DNA from: Agarivorans gilvus
GTDB lineage: Bacteria > Pseudomonadota > Gammaproteobacteria > Enterobacterales > Celerinatantimonadaceae
NCBI RefSeq assembly: GCF_001420915.1
Contig: NZ_CP013021.1
Location: 1,436,001 to 1,500,000, forward strand
DNA length: 64,000 bases
Direction of reading: 5' to 3'
This document shows, one piece after another, positions 18,414 to 27,307 of this stretch. The notes beneath the pieces were generated by a model that worked only from the letters and a program-made list of their open reading frames with translations, was not told the DNA's origin and ran no database searches. How positions within the stretch are numbered: position 1 is the stretch's first letter; each line of letters starts with the position of its first letter. The position numbers and the translations under genes are program-made.

Positions 18414-18995
18414 ATGCGTTCAAAGTTGTGCTGGTTAATATTATGTCTTAGCTTTTCTCTGTATGCGGAAATGTCGGACATGGATTTTGAGGATGTCGAT
18501 ATAGATAGCTTCGAGGAGGAATGGCCAGCCGAGCCAGAACTGCCCATTGAACCAACCGAACCACAGCCTGAGTTACCAATAGAACCAACCGAGCCAACGC
18601 CGGAATTGCCGATAGAGCCCTCGCCGGTGCCACCAGTGGAACCGAGTCCAAGACCTCCCGGAACGATTATTATACCGCCCCCCATATGGTGGCTACAGGA
18701 TCCATGGGACTATTGGTACCCTAGCGATTATCCGCGAGCACTCTACCAAAGCGCGTCGCTAGCCATAACCAGCTTTGATACTGTTAGGCTAAGAGTGGTC
18801 GACGCAGACCGGCGTACCTTGTATGACGCCAAGATGGAAGCTAATCAATCGCTACGCTGGCAGGGGCAAGCCCCGTTCGCTATATCAGTGGGAGATGTAG
18901 CAGCGATAACTCTATATTATCAAGATGTGAAAGTTGATCTCAGCGAATACCCACAGGGTCAAGCCAGTTACTTTCAGGTGCCAGCCAATCAGTGA
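18414..18995 (+). CDS. exported proline-rich protein with RodZ-C-terminal-like (DUF4115-like) domain
   Basis: Unrecognised protein of 193 aa. The start at 18414 is preferred because GAGG precedes it and the next ~17 residues (RSKLCWLILCLSFSLYA) form a signal peptide. An acidic segment follows, then tandem repeats of PELPIEPTEP that end in a proline-rich spacer (~40-85) and a Trp/Tyr/Pro-rich linker. The last ~75 residues (FDTVRLRVVDADRRTLYDAK to VDLSEYPQGQASYFQV) match the layout of the DUF4115 domain at the C-terminus of RodZ. No membrane anchor or HTH is present, so it would be a free periplasmic or surface form. The domain call rests on pattern only. Confidence 0.65.
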   Translation: MRSKLCWLILCLSFSLYAEMSDMDFEDVDIDSFEEEWPAEPELPIEPTEPQPELPIEPTEPTPELPIEPSPVPPVEPSPRPPGTIIIPPPIWWLQDPWDYWYPSDYPRALYQSASLAITSFDTVRLRVVDADRRTLYDAKMEANQSLRWQGQAPFAISVGDVAAITLYYQDVKVDLSEYPQGQASYFQVPANQ

Positions 18996-19052
18996 GCTCA
19001 ACCGTTCAGGCCGGACTAAACAGTTAACTAGCGATGCCAGTATATCTCAGGC

Positions 19053-19092
19053 AAAAAAAAGCTAGCGACAAAGCTCTTGGCGCTAGCTTTTT
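19053..19092. terminator. bidirectional terminator between the proline-rich gene and grpE
   Basis: The stem GCTAGCG/CGCTAGC (19061-19067 with 19081-19087) has a 13-nt loop, with A- and T-runs on the two sides. It lies between convergent genes. Confidence 0.8.
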
Positions 19093-19111
19093 AAACTCAG
19101 TTAATTAGCGA

Positions 19112-19747
19112 TTAGGCCTTGGTATCAACCGAAGCCGCTTTTGAAATCATCACCATCGCAGGGCGTAATAAACGGCCATTTAGTTCATAGCCTTTTTGTA
19201 GCACGGCCACTACGGTATTGGCGGCAACGCCTTCTACTTCTTGCATGCCCATCGCTTGATGTTTTTCAGGGTCAAAAGCATGGTCTTGTGGGTCAACCAC
19301 TTCAATGCCAAACTTCTTAACGGCATCAATCAAAGTTTTAAGGGTTAACTCAACGCCTTCAATCATAGACGCCAAGGCGTCATCTTCGCGGTTGGCATGC
19401 TGCAGGGCCATTTCCATGTTATCAATCACAGGAAGCAGCTCATTGGCAAACTTTTCTAAAGCAAATTTACGTGCTTTTTCCACTTCTTGAGCTGAGCGGC
19501 GACGAATGTTTTCCACTTCGGCCTTGGCTCGAATAACACTGTCTTTCTGCTCTTCAACGGTTTGCTCAGCCTTAGCTAAACGCTCTAATAACTCAGCAAC
19601 TGAAATTTCTTCACCACCCTCGTCATTAGCCTGCGCTTGCTCGCTGGACTGTTCGCTCTGCAACTCTTCGGCATGCTCTTCCACTGGCTGCTCTACTTCG
19701 GTTTCTACAACTTCTTCAGGCTGTGGTTTATTTTGCTCACTGCTCAT
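19112..19747 (-). CDS. grpE: nucleotide exchange factor GrpE
   Basis: Nucleotide exchange factor of DnaK, 211 aa. The acidic, Gln/Glu-rich N-terminal tail is followed by a long coiled coil (SVAELLERLAKAEQTVEEQK) and the DnaK-contact region beginning ALEKFANELLPVIDNMEMAL. The end is NTVVAVLQKGYELNGRLLRPAMV. The ATG at 19745-19747 (MSSEQNK) is preferred over an upstream in-frame ATG because GGAGA lies before it and the upstream residues overlap the promoter. Expressed from a near-consensus sigma-32 promoter and divergent from nadK. Confidence 0.96.
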   Translation of the reverse strand: MSSEQNKPQPEEVVETEVEQPVEEHAEELQSEQSSEQAQANDEGGEEISVAELLERLAKAEQTVEEQKDSVIRAKAEVENIRRRSAQEVEKARKFALEKFANELLPVIDNMEMALQHANREDDALASMIEGVELTLKTLIDAVKKFGIEVVDPQDHAFDPEKHQAMGMQEVEGVAANTVVAVLQKGYELNGRLLRPAMVMISKAASVDTKA

Positions 19748-19790
19748 GCAGGGTCTCCGTAATACTTTAAAAAAACTAAATCTGAAGCCT

Positions 19791-19819
19791 ATTATGGGGA
19801 TCAAACAGAGGCTTTCAAG
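19791..19819 (-). promoter_or_regulatory. grpE: sigma-32 heat-shock promoter of grpE
   Basis: The minus strand reads CTTGAAA (19813-19819), a 13-nt spacer, then CCCCATAAT (19791-19799). This is an essentially perfect sigma-32 promoter, and the spacer equals that of the dnaK promoter. Confidence 0.92.
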
Positions 19820-19880
19820 TGATAGTCACGATAAAACTGGCTGAGTTGTTAGCGCACGCGTTATAATCAACGACAACACA

Positions 19881-20780
19881 ATGTTAAATCAACAAGTTAT
19901 GACTCAAGCCTTCAATACTATCGGTTTAATCGGCAAACCCCATCACGAGGGAGCCAACAATACCCTCACGGCTCTCTATCATTGGTTGGCAGAGCAGTCT
20001 TATACAGTTTTGGTCGAAGAGCGAACTGGGCAAGAATTAAACATCGACAGTCCCAAGCTAGTCACCATTAACGAACTGGGTGAACAAGCCGATCTAGCCA
20101 TTGTGGTGGGCGGCGACGGTAATATGCTAGGCGCGGCACGGGTTCTATCTCGCTATAACGTAGCGGTTCTAGGAGTGAACCGAGGCAACCTAGGCTTTTT
20201 AACCGATCTTGATCCCTATAATTTCGAGCATCCGCTAAAAGCAGTATTAGATGGTGAATACATCACAGAGAAACGCTGCTTATTAGAAGCCAAAGTACTT
20301 CGTCATAACTCGGTAAAAAGTCTCAACAGTGCGGTGAATGAGGTGGTATTGCACTTAGAAAAAGTCGCCACCATGTTGGAATTTGAAGTCTACATCAATA
20401 ACCACTTCATGCTTAGCCAACGCGCCGATGGCATTATTGTTACCACGCCCACCGGCTCCACCGCCTATTCGTTATCTGCTGGCGGCCCGATCCTTACCCC
20501 CAATTTAGACGCGATAGCCTTAGTGCCAATGTTTCCCCATACCCTAAGCTCTCGGCCCATCGTAGTAGACAGCAACAGCGAAATTAAGCTGAAACTGTCT
20601 CATGAAAATAGTGAACACATGCACGTTAGCTGCGACAGCCATGTGTCGTTACCGGTATTGCCGGGCGATGAAGTTATTATTCGTAAACAGGCCCACCCCT
20701 TACGCTTGGTTCACCCTAAAAACTACGACTATTTTAAAATTTTACGAACTAAGTTAGGCTGGGGCAGCCGGTTGTTTTAA
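19881..20780 (+). CDS. nadK: NAD kinase
   Basis: ATP-dependent NAD kinase that makes NADP, 299 aa. The GGDGNMLGAAR motif with the catalytic Asp is at ~75-85. The second glycine-rich signature is TPTGSTAYSLSAGGPILTP, followed by PIVVDS. The frame opens at ATG 19881, but the ATG at 19899 (MTQAFNTIGLIGKP) aligns better with E. coli NadK and may be the true start; neither has a clear RBS. Divergent from grpE, as in many gammaproteobacteria. recN, usually next, has been displaced by about 6.5 kb. Confidence 0.95.
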   Translation: MLNQQVMTQAFNTIGLIGKPHHEGANNTLTALYHWLAEQSYTVLVEERTGQELNIDSPKLVTINELGEQADLAIVVGGDGNMLGAARVLSRYNVAVLGVNRGNLGFLTDLDPYNFEHPLKAVLDGEYITEKRCLLEAKVLRHNSVKSLNSAVNEVVLHLEKVATMLEFEVYINNHFMLSQRADGIIVTTPTGSTAYSLSAGGPILTPNLDAIALVPMFPHTLSSRPIVVDSNSEIKLKLSHENSEHMHVSCDSHVSLPVLPGDEVIIRKQAHPLRLVHPKNYDYFKILRTKLGWGSRLF

Positions 20781-20811
20781 TTTAGCTATGTAATAACAAG
20801 GGAGTGTTATC

Positions 20812-21516
20812 TTGGCAACAGCAGTAAGCCCGCTGGTTAAGCAGCGTCAGGAAGTGATTAGCATCATGCAGCAACTTCGCTTTGGCGATGTACTAGATGT
20901 ACAGTTCATCAAAGGCAGTAACGTTAGGATCAAATGCAAACTGGTAGGCTTAGACGATGCAAATTTTTTAATCTTTGCTGTTCCCCGCTACGCCCAGCAC
21001 GGCCATAACGATGTATTGCAAGAAGGCATGGCCTGTATCGTACGTTCAATTATTGAAGGCGAAGCCGGACAGTGTATCGCTTTTCGCAGCAATATTACCG
21101 ACATCATCAAGTCGCCTAAGCATCTGCTGTTTGTTAAATATCCCAGTGAAATAGAACGCTTTAGTTTGCGTAAGCAACAACGCGCCAGCACCCGCATCCC
21201 TGCCATGTTAACCCACCGTTCATCGGTGCACGACCAGCAAATCGAAAATGATTTAAGCTTCGACGGAGTAATTGTAGATTTATCTGCGGGGGGTTGCCGC
21301 TTCAAAGTCAAATGGCCGGAGAGCTATGGTAAGTGTTTATTAGATAAGGTTTTTATCTACATCCGCATACCCAGTCAGCCAGAAAATGATACGGTGATAG
21401 AAGGCAGTATAAAAAGTCAAAGTCGCGACGGCCACCAGCATCTCGCGCTTGGAATAAAATTTGACGAGCAAGCCGAGTTGCATGATTTATTCACCCACCT
21501 CGCCCTAGAGATTTAA
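20812..21516 (+). CDS. PilZ-domain protein (YcgR-like)
   Basis: Probable cyclic-di-GMP receptor, 234 aa. The N-terminal half resembles a YcgR-type PilZN domain. The C-terminal PilZ domain has RKQQR (120-124, RxxxR) and DLSAGG (157-162, DxSxxG), the two c-di-GMP-binding motifs. It starts with TTG at 20812 behind GGGAG. It lies 31 nt after nadK and may be co-transcribed with it. No flagellar genes are nearby, so its output is unknown. Confidence 0.85.
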   Translation: MATAVSPLVKQRQEVISIMQQLRFGDVLDVQFIKGSNVRIKCKLVGLDDANFLIFAVPRYAQHGHNDVLQEGMACIVRSIIEGEAGQCIAFRSNITDIIKSPKHLLFVKYPSEIERFSLRKQQRASTRIPAMLTHRSSVHDQQIENDLSFDGVIVDLSAGGCRFKVKWPESYGKCLLDKVFIYIRIPSQPENDTVIEGSIKSQSRDGHQHLALGIKFDEQAELHDLFTHLALEI

Positions 21517-21551
21517 CGACAACTCTCACCTATCCACAACGCACGGCCCCA

Positions 21552-22760
21552 CTAAGCCTTAGCGACGGGCCGATCAAACAGCTTAATTAGCAACAAAGCC
21601 GTCACCGCCATAAACAAAAAGCCCAAGTTTAAAGGGTAAACGGTATTATTAAAGCTGAGGCCAATTGCACTACCAATTGGGATCCCCACCAAGGTAGAAA
21701 TACACGCCACAAAGGCCGAGCCTAACCCCGCGATTGCGCCCAGCGGCTCCATCGCCAAGGAGTTAAGATTACCAAACAGTAAACCAATACAGAAAAAAGC
21801 CGGGATCAAATAAGTCATTAGCCAAAACAGACTCGGCACGCCCTGAGTCTTCACTAACAATAGGCAAAATAGCGAGCTTAACCAAACCAAGCTCCACAGC
21901 GCCCATAGAATCATCCGCCGCATGCCCATTCGTAATACGATGCGCCCATTAACCACCGACGCTAAACCTATCGACATAGCCGATAAGGCAAATAATAGAG
22001 CGAAGTTATCCCCCTGTTGGTATAACTGAATAAATAACAAGGGAGCGCTGTTTAAATACCCCATAAAGCCGCCAAATACTAAGCCCGACACCAAGGTGTA
22101 TACCAATGCTGTGCGCTCGGCAAACAACAGCTTTAGGCCCGCTAGCATATTAGCGATGCTCAAGGCGCGGCGCTTTTCTACTGCCAGCGTCTCTTCTTGA
22201 AACAAGCAGAAGCAAATCCCCGTCACCAGCGCCATCGCTAACAACACACCAAAAATCCAACGCCAGCCGGCCAGGTTTAAGACCACTTGGCCCAAGGCTG
22301 GCGCTACAATCGGCACCACAATAAAAATCGAAAATACCACCGACATAACACTGGCCATTTCCGCCCCCTTTAACTTATCCCGCACCAGTGCAGTGGTGAT
22401 AATTCGTGGTGCTGCTGCGCCTATTCCTTGCAATACTCGCCCGGCAAGGAGCCAAGCAAAAGAGTCCGCCAATACACACAGTATACTGCCTAGTATAAAC
22501 AGGCTATAGCCTAAATAAATGGGACGTTTGCGGCCAAAAGCATCGGATAAAGGGCCATAAATTAGCTGGCCAAACGACAAACCAATGAATAAAGAAGTAA
22601 TGGTCCATTGCGCATAAGCCTGATTACTTAGAGAGAAATCTTCGGCAATCACCACTAAGGCTGGCAACATGGCATCAACTGACAAGGCGACTAAAGACAT
22701 CATGCCGGCTAATAACAATACAAAGCCTTTAGACTGGTGCTGAGCGTGTTTCACTGGCAA
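21552..22760 (-). CDS. Bcr/CflA-family MFS drug efflux transporter
   Basis: Major facilitator with 12 membrane segments, 402 aa. The SVDAMLPALVVIAEDF start of helix 1 and the GQLIYGPLSDAFGRKRPIYLG loop between helices 2 and 3 are typical of the DHA1 Bcr/CflA group. GRVLQGIGAAAPRI is the helix 4 motif. Known members export bicyclomycin, chloramphenicol or sulfonamides; the substrate here is not predictable. It is transcribed alone, convergent to the PilZ gene. Confidence 0.88.
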   Translation of the reverse strand: MPVKHAQHQSKGFVLLLAGMMSLVALSVDAMLPALVVIAEDFSLSNQAYAQWTITSLFIGLSFGQLIYGPLSDAFGRKRPIYLGYSLFILGSILCVLADSFAWLLAGRVLQGIGAAAPRIITTALVRDKLKGAEMASVMSVVFSIFIVVPIVAPALGQVVLNLAGWRWIFGVLLAMALVTGICFCLFQEETLAVEKRRALSIANMLAGLKLLFAERTALVYTLVSGLVFGGFMGYLNSAPLLFIQLYQQGDNFALLFALSAMSIGLASVVNGRIVLRMGMRRMILWALWSLVWLSSLFCLLLVKTQGVPSLFWLMTYLIPAFFCIGLLFGNLNSLAMEPLGAIAGLGSAFVACISTLVGIPIGSAIGLSFNNTVYPLNLGFLFMAVTALLLIKLFDRPVAKA

Positions 22761-22916
22761 CTCCCATTGAAAAATATCGGCCTTATATCATGCCAAGCAA
22801 GCAATAGCGACCACGAAAAACCAGCCAAACGCTTACTATAAAAAATAGTTCATCGCTTGGCTGGCGGACTCAGCAAGTCACATAAAACGGTAAATACCGT
22901 GGGAACCCAGTAATAG

Positions 22917-23774
22917 CTAACTTGAAGGTTTTTCGTCGCTGTTGAGTAACATCGATAGCAGAGCCACTACGCCAGAACCGAGCATCAGTAACAACGATAC
23001 CGCATTTAACACTGGGGTAGACCCTTCGCGTAGTCGGTCATACATGGCAATGGTTAAGGGGGCATCGGAGCCCACCAACATCAAGGTGGTATTAAAGTTT
23101 TCAAAGGACATTAAAAAACTCACCACCGCAGCACCAATTAAAGCGGGTGATAGAAACGGTAAGACCACCGTAACAAAAGCCACCCATGGGCTAGCGCCGA
23201 GATTGAGTGCGGCTTCTTCTAGGCTGAAATCAAACTTACGCAAGCGAGCAATCACCACCAAGGTCGCAATAGTGGTAATAAAGGCCACCTGCCCCAGTAC
23301 CACCAATACAAAACCCGGTCTCAACCACTGTAGATCCCAGCCAATGGTGTTCTCTAAGCTATTGGCCAAGCCGCTACTGGCCACCAAAATAGCCACACCA
23401 AGAATTACCCCGGGAATCACCAAGGGCAATAACAAACCAATGTATAACCAGTTTTTCCCAGGAAAATCAAAACGCACAAACAGCCAAGCATTGGCCGTAG
23501 CGAGTAACAGCGAAAACAGCGTCACTAAACAGGCTATCATCGCGCTCACGCCAATACTGGATAACAAACCTTGGTCATAAAAAATCCCTAACTTGGGTTC
23601 CTCCTGACCAATAAACCAGTCTAAGGTAAAGCGCTGCCAAGGCAGAGCAGCAAACACGCTGTCGTTAAAGGCAAATACCGCCACCACGGTTAAGGGCAAA
23701 GCTAAGAACAACAGAAACAACAGCATGTAACTCACATAAGCCGACTTCGCAGGACCACGTAATTGGTGCAACAT
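22917..23774 (-). CDS. polyamine-type ABC transporter permease (PotC-like)
   Basis: Second inner-membrane permease of a spermidine/putrescine-family importer, 285 aa, six predicted helices. The EAA loop is EEAALNLGASPWVAFVTVVLP. The last gene of a four-gene operon in the order binding protein, ATPase, permease, permease, 6 nt after the first permease gene. A weak ACGGTAAATACCGT repeat follows, but no T-rich terminator. Confidence 0.88.
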   Translation of the reverse strand: MLHQLRGPAKSAYVSYMLLFLLFLALPLTVVAVFAFNDSVFAALPWQRFTLDWFIGQEEPKLGIFYDQGLLSSIGVSAMIACLVTLFSLLLATANAWLFVRFDFPGKNWLYIGLLLPLVIPGVILGVAILVASSGLANSLENTIGWDLQWLRPGFVLVVLGQVAFITTIATLVVIARLRKFDFSLEEAALNLGASPWVAFVTVVLPFLSPALIGAAVVSFLMSFENFNTTLMLVGSDAPLTIAMYDRLREGSTPVLNAVSLLLMLGSGVVALLSMLLNSDEKPSS

Positions 23775-23780
23775 AAACCA

Positions 23781-24638
23781 TTACCTCCCTAACGTTCGGC
23801 TAAACGATTGACCGCTGAGTTTTAAACCCAAAGCCACCACCAATGACGAAACCAACAGCAATATCACACCAAAGGCCGCGCCGAGTTCCCAATTAAATCG
23901 GGTAATAAATTGGGTAAAAATTTGCTCGGTAAACCACAAACTGTCTTTGCCGCCCAGTAAACGCGGGGTTAAATAATTGCCCAGACACAACATAAACACC
24001 ATGATACAGCCAGAGACAATGCCCGGCATGGCATAAGGCACCACGATAGAGCGCGTAACATTCCAGCCGTTGCCGCCCAAATCATAACCCGCTTCGATTA
24101 AGCTTTGATCCAAGCCTTCAAGGGTACTCACCAAGGGCACCACCATGAATAACATCGAGGTATAAACCAGCCCCACTAACATGCTTACATCATTATATAA
24201 AAACTCGATGGGTTGCTCGCTTAAGCCCAGCGCCATTAGGCCTTGGCTAATCACTCCCGACTCTCGCAACAGAATCATCCAACCGTAAGTGCGTACTAAC
24301 TCACTCACCCAAAATGGCAGTAAGCAACTCAGCAATAACAAACGCTTGGTTTTACCCTTGGCGACCTTGGCGATATAAAAAGCCACCGGGAAACTGACCA
24401 ACAAGGTAATTAAAGTGGCCAATAAAGACATCCAAACCGTTCTTAATAAGGTGCGCCAATACAAGGGCTCTGAAAAAAACTGCTGATACTGATACCAACC
24501 ATGACTGTCGCCCGCCATGTAATCACGTTTAATAAACGACAGCTCTACCATCTGCAAATGCGGCAGTACAATCAGCAGTACAAACCACAGCACAAAGGGC
24601 AATAACAACAGATAAAACCCTAGCGTTTTAGCTTTCAC
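23781..24638 (-). CDS. polyamine-type ABC transporter permease (PotB-like)
   Basis: First permease, about 285 aa, with six helices and the EAA-loop region EAGYDLGGNGWNVTRSIVVP. The start is uncertain. GTG at 24636-24638 has GAGGT 7 nt upstream and gives an 11-nt overlap with the ATPase gene, so it is used here. An ATG at 24677 would add 13 residues (MPNRRFVLLPRWR) and enlarge the overlap to 50 nt, with no good RBS. Confidence 0.85.
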   Translation of the reverse strand: MKAKTLGFYLLLLPFVLWFVLLIVLPHLQMVELSFIKRDYMAGDSHGWYQYQQFFSEPLYWRTLLRTVWMSLLATLITLLVSFPVAFYIAKVAKGKTKRLLLLSCLLPFWVSELVRTYGWMILLRESGVISQGLMALGLSEQPIEFLYNDVSMLVGLVYTSMLFMVVPLVSTLEGLDQSLIEAGYDLGGNGWNVTRSIVVPYAMPGIVSGCIMVFMLCLGNYLTPRLLGGKDSLWFTEQIFTQFITRFNWELGAAFGVILLLVSSLVVALGLKLSGQSFSRTLGR

Positions 24639-25743
24639 TCGCCACCTCGGCAGCAATACAAATCGCCTGTTTGGCATTCCAATAAATACGCAGTTGGCTA
24701 CCCACTACTACATGCTGTAAGGAGAAGTCGGCGCCGGGGGCCACTTTGTATAAATCATGGTGGTGAATATCGCGCACCACCAGTGTCGAGCTTGCGCCAT
24801 CAAACAAACACTCTTCCACTTGTACATCAAACTGATTATCGGCTTGCACATCTTGCCCCGCCTCGGCAATGCCAATCGCTTCGGGGCGAATAAATACACT
24901 CACCCGCGCATTCACGCTATAGGCATGAGGAGTGGCAACAATTAAGTGTCGCCCACGGGCGGTTTTAAGTAACGCGATGTCTTTTTTCTGCTCAAACACC
25001 AAGGCTTTTAAACTATTGGTTTGGCCAACAAACTTGGCCACAAAAGCACTTTTGGGCTGATAATACAGCTCTTGGGGGCTGGCTAATTGCTCAAACTTAC
25101 CATGATTCATCACCGCCACTTTATCCGACATAACCAAGGCTTCTGATTGGTCATGAGTGATGTAAATAAAAGTGGTGCCAAATTCTCGCTGTAGGTGTTT
25201 TAACTCAACCTTCATTTTTTCGCGAAGCTTTAAATCTAAGGCTCCTAAGGGTTCATCTAATAGCAATAGGCGCGGTTCTAACACTAAGCTACGAGCTATT
25301 GCAATGCGTTGCTTTTGTCCGCCAGATAACTGAGAAATTTGCTTTTGCTGGCTGCCATTTAAGCCTACGCGTTCTAATACATCGGTAATTTTTCGGCTTC
25401 GCTCAGCCGCCTTAACGCCGCGGCGTTTCAGGCCATAAGCAATGTTTTCGGCCACATTCATATTGGGAAACAAAGCCAGATGCTGAAACACCATATTCAC
25501 CGGGCGTTTGTTTGGCGCTAGCTCATTCACCCGCTTCTGGTGAATACGAATTTCCCCTTCACTGGGTGACTCAAAGCCAGCCAACATTCTTAATAGCGTC
25601 GTTTTGCCGCAGCCCGAGGGGCCTAAAATAGAGAAAAAAGACCCTGCTTCTACAGCAAAGTTAAGGCTGTCTACTGCAGTGAAATCAGCAAAACGTTTAG
25701 AGAGATGTTCACACTCAAGATCAAAATTAGCGTTATCCGCCAT
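24628..25743 (-). CDS. polyamine-type ABC transporter ATPase (PotA-like)
   Basis: ATP-binding subunit, 371 aa. It has Walker A GPSGCGKTT, the signature LSGGQKQRIAIARS, Walker B RLLLLDEPLGALD and the switch ITHDQSEALVMSD. A C-terminal TOBE-type region follows (~240-371), as in PotA, PotG and other CUT1-type ATPases. It lies 45 nt after the binding-protein gene and overlaps the first permease gene. Confidence 0.9.
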   Translation of the reverse strand: MADNANFDLECEHLSKRFADFTAVDSLNFAVEAGSFFSILGPSGCGKTTLLRMLAGFESPSEGEIRIHQKRVNELAPNKRPVNMVFQHLALFPNMNVAENIAYGLKRRGVKAAERSRKITDVLERVGLNGSQQKQISQLSGGQKQRIAIARSLVLEPRLLLLDEPLGALDLKLREKMKVELKHLQREFGTTFIYITHDQSEALVMSDKVAVMNHGKFEQLASPQELYYQPKSAFVAKFVGQTNSLKALVFEQKKDIALLKTARGRHLIVATPHAYSVNARVSVFIRPEAIGIAEAGQDVQADNQFDVQVEECLFDGASSTLVVRDIHHHDLYKVAPGADFSLQHVVVGSQLRIYWNAKQAICIAAEVASES

Positions 25744-25788
25744 AGTACATCCAAGTTAAAGCTGAGGGGCCAGGCGGCCCCAAGTGAT

Positions 25789-26859
25789 TTATTGTGCCGC
25801 TTGCACGCGGTCTAATACTTTTCCTTCCATGGCTTCTAGGCCTGCAGGAACGGCGGGATACCATTTAATATTATCGATATCATCACTGCTAAAGCTGGTA
25901 TTAAACTGGGTCTTAGCCTGCTCATTTACAAAGGCGTCAGAGCCCTTAGAGGCAGTGAAGTTGCCGGCAGCTTCGGTGATTTTAGCGGCAATTTCAGGGC
26001 GCATAACAAAGTTAATCCACTTATAGGCGGCATCTACAGCTTTAGATTTTCGAGGAATAGCAAAGGTGTCAATCCACCCTAAAGCACCTGATTTAGGCGC
26101 CACAAATTGAATGTTTTGCTGATCGCGATTGAGCTTCCAGCCACCCGCATCCCATGCCATAGCCGCCACTACTTCATTTGAGCGGATCAAGTTCATTAAC
26201 TCGTCGCCGCCAGACCAATAGGTTTTCACTAAAGGCTTACAGTCGATTAAAGCTGCTTCCACCTTATTCAAAATCTCTTGGTATTTGCCCGCATCACTAT
26301 AGGCGGCAAAAGGATCTTCACCCAAGGCAAAGGCAAAGCCAATCAAGGTGGGACGTTTCAAGCGGTAAGACACCTTACCGGCATATTTTTTCTGACATAA
26401 ATCGGTGTAGTCGGCGACATCCTTGGCCATGTCAGTATTCACTACCAAGCCGCTGGTTCCCCAAACGTGAGGCACACCAAACACCTTGTCTCCCACCGCG
26501 GTGTTTTTCTTAGTGGCTGCCAACATTGAAGTAATAAACTTGTCTTGTTCAATACGGGATAAATCGATGGCTTGGTAAATACCAAACTGTTGCTGAACGC
26601 CAGTAATACGGTCTTGGCTAGGCTGAGCCAAATCAAAACCCGAGCCACCGGTGGCGCGCAGCTTAGAAATCATGTCTTCGTTATTCGACTTGGTCACCTT
26701 CACTTCAATGCCGGTTTCCTTTTCAAACAGCTCAATCACCTCTTGCGGCGCATAGCCACCCCAAGTTAATAAGCGTAAAGTTTCTGCACTGGCCTGTGCA
26801 CTGAGTGCTGCGCCCATACTAAGTAGCAAGGCACTTAGTGTTAAACGTTTATTCAACAT
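25789..26859 (-). CDS. polyamine-type ABC transporter substrate-binding protein (PotD/PotF-like)
   Basis: Periplasmic binding protein, 356 aa, with a signal peptide ending near SAQASA. Family features are LRLLTWGGYAPQEVIELFEKETGIEV, KVFGVPHVWGTSGLVVNTD and AAMAWDAGGWKLNRD. The ATG at 26857-26859 was chosen because GGAAGA lies just upstream; another ATG is 12 nt before it. Closest by pattern to spermidine/putrescine binding proteins, though related amino-acid or opine systems look alike. Confidence 0.88.
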   Translation of the reverse strand: MLNKRLTLSALLLSMGAALSAQASAETLRLLTWGGYAPQEVIELFEKETGIEVKVTKSNNEDMISKLRATGGSGFDLAQPSQDRITGVQQQFGIYQAIDLSRIEQDKFITSMLAATKKNTAVGDKVFGVPHVWGTSGLVVNTDMAKDVADYTDLCQKKYAGKVSYRLKRPTLIGFAFALGEDPFAAYSDAGKYQEILNKVEAALIDCKPLVKTYWSGGDELMNLIRSNEVVAAMAWDAGGWKLNRDQQNIQFVAPKSGALGWIDTFAIPRKSKAVDAAYKWINFVMRPEIAAKITEAAGNFTASKGSDAFVNEQAKTQFNTSFSSDDIDNIKWYPAVPAGLEAMEGKVLDRVQAAQ

Positions 26860-27261
26860 AATATCTTCCATGTATTCTAGGTTAATTGGTATACCGACAA
26901 GTGCGGCACATATACAACAACTATTTGATAAACATGCACGAATTCGATGACACTAATGTGACAAACTCCATCCTAGTAGCAAATCCTAAGGCTGAAAAGC
27001 CTCATACCTAGCTTTTATTGCTAGGGGGAAGCGTAAGGCCTAATGCTCGACTCTAAGAACCAGCCAAATTTCAAACTTATCTATACGTTTTGTCTGTATT
27101 TTGCCTAAGGAACATTAAGATTCACTAATAAAACCGGGCATTTACCGCACACAATACTAATGCACATTTTTTACTCTAATTTTGATTATTTTTTAAACCC
27201 CAAGCCTTAGTTCGCCTTTAGATGAAACTTTTAAACTTGATGCTTGCGCCAATTCTCATGT

Positions 27262-27300
27262 CGCTATATATTTATACAGTTACTGTATAAATGAACAGGT
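27262..27300. promoter_or_regulatory. recN: two LexA (SOS) boxes upstream of recN
   Basis: TACTGTATAAATGAACAGGT (27281-27300) contains a perfect CTGT-N8-ACAG LexA core. A second, weaker box CTAT-N8-ACAG lies at 27264-27279, 19 bp upstream. The boxes end 8 bp before the recN ATG, so LexA would cover the promoter and start. The rest of 26860-27307 shows no gene; it must also hold the promoter of the divergent potD-like operon. Confidence 0.85.
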
Positions 27301-27307
27301 TTGAAAA

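Noticed and set aside
18520..18660. Short direct DNA repeats that might suggest a CRISPR
   Set aside because: They are in-frame proline-rich codon repeats without constant repeat-spacer structure.
18338..18685. Minus-strand open frame with Gly-Ser repeats (GSVGSIGNSG type)
   Set aside because: It is the antisense shadow of the PELPIEPTEP repeats in the real plus-strand gene, with no RBS.
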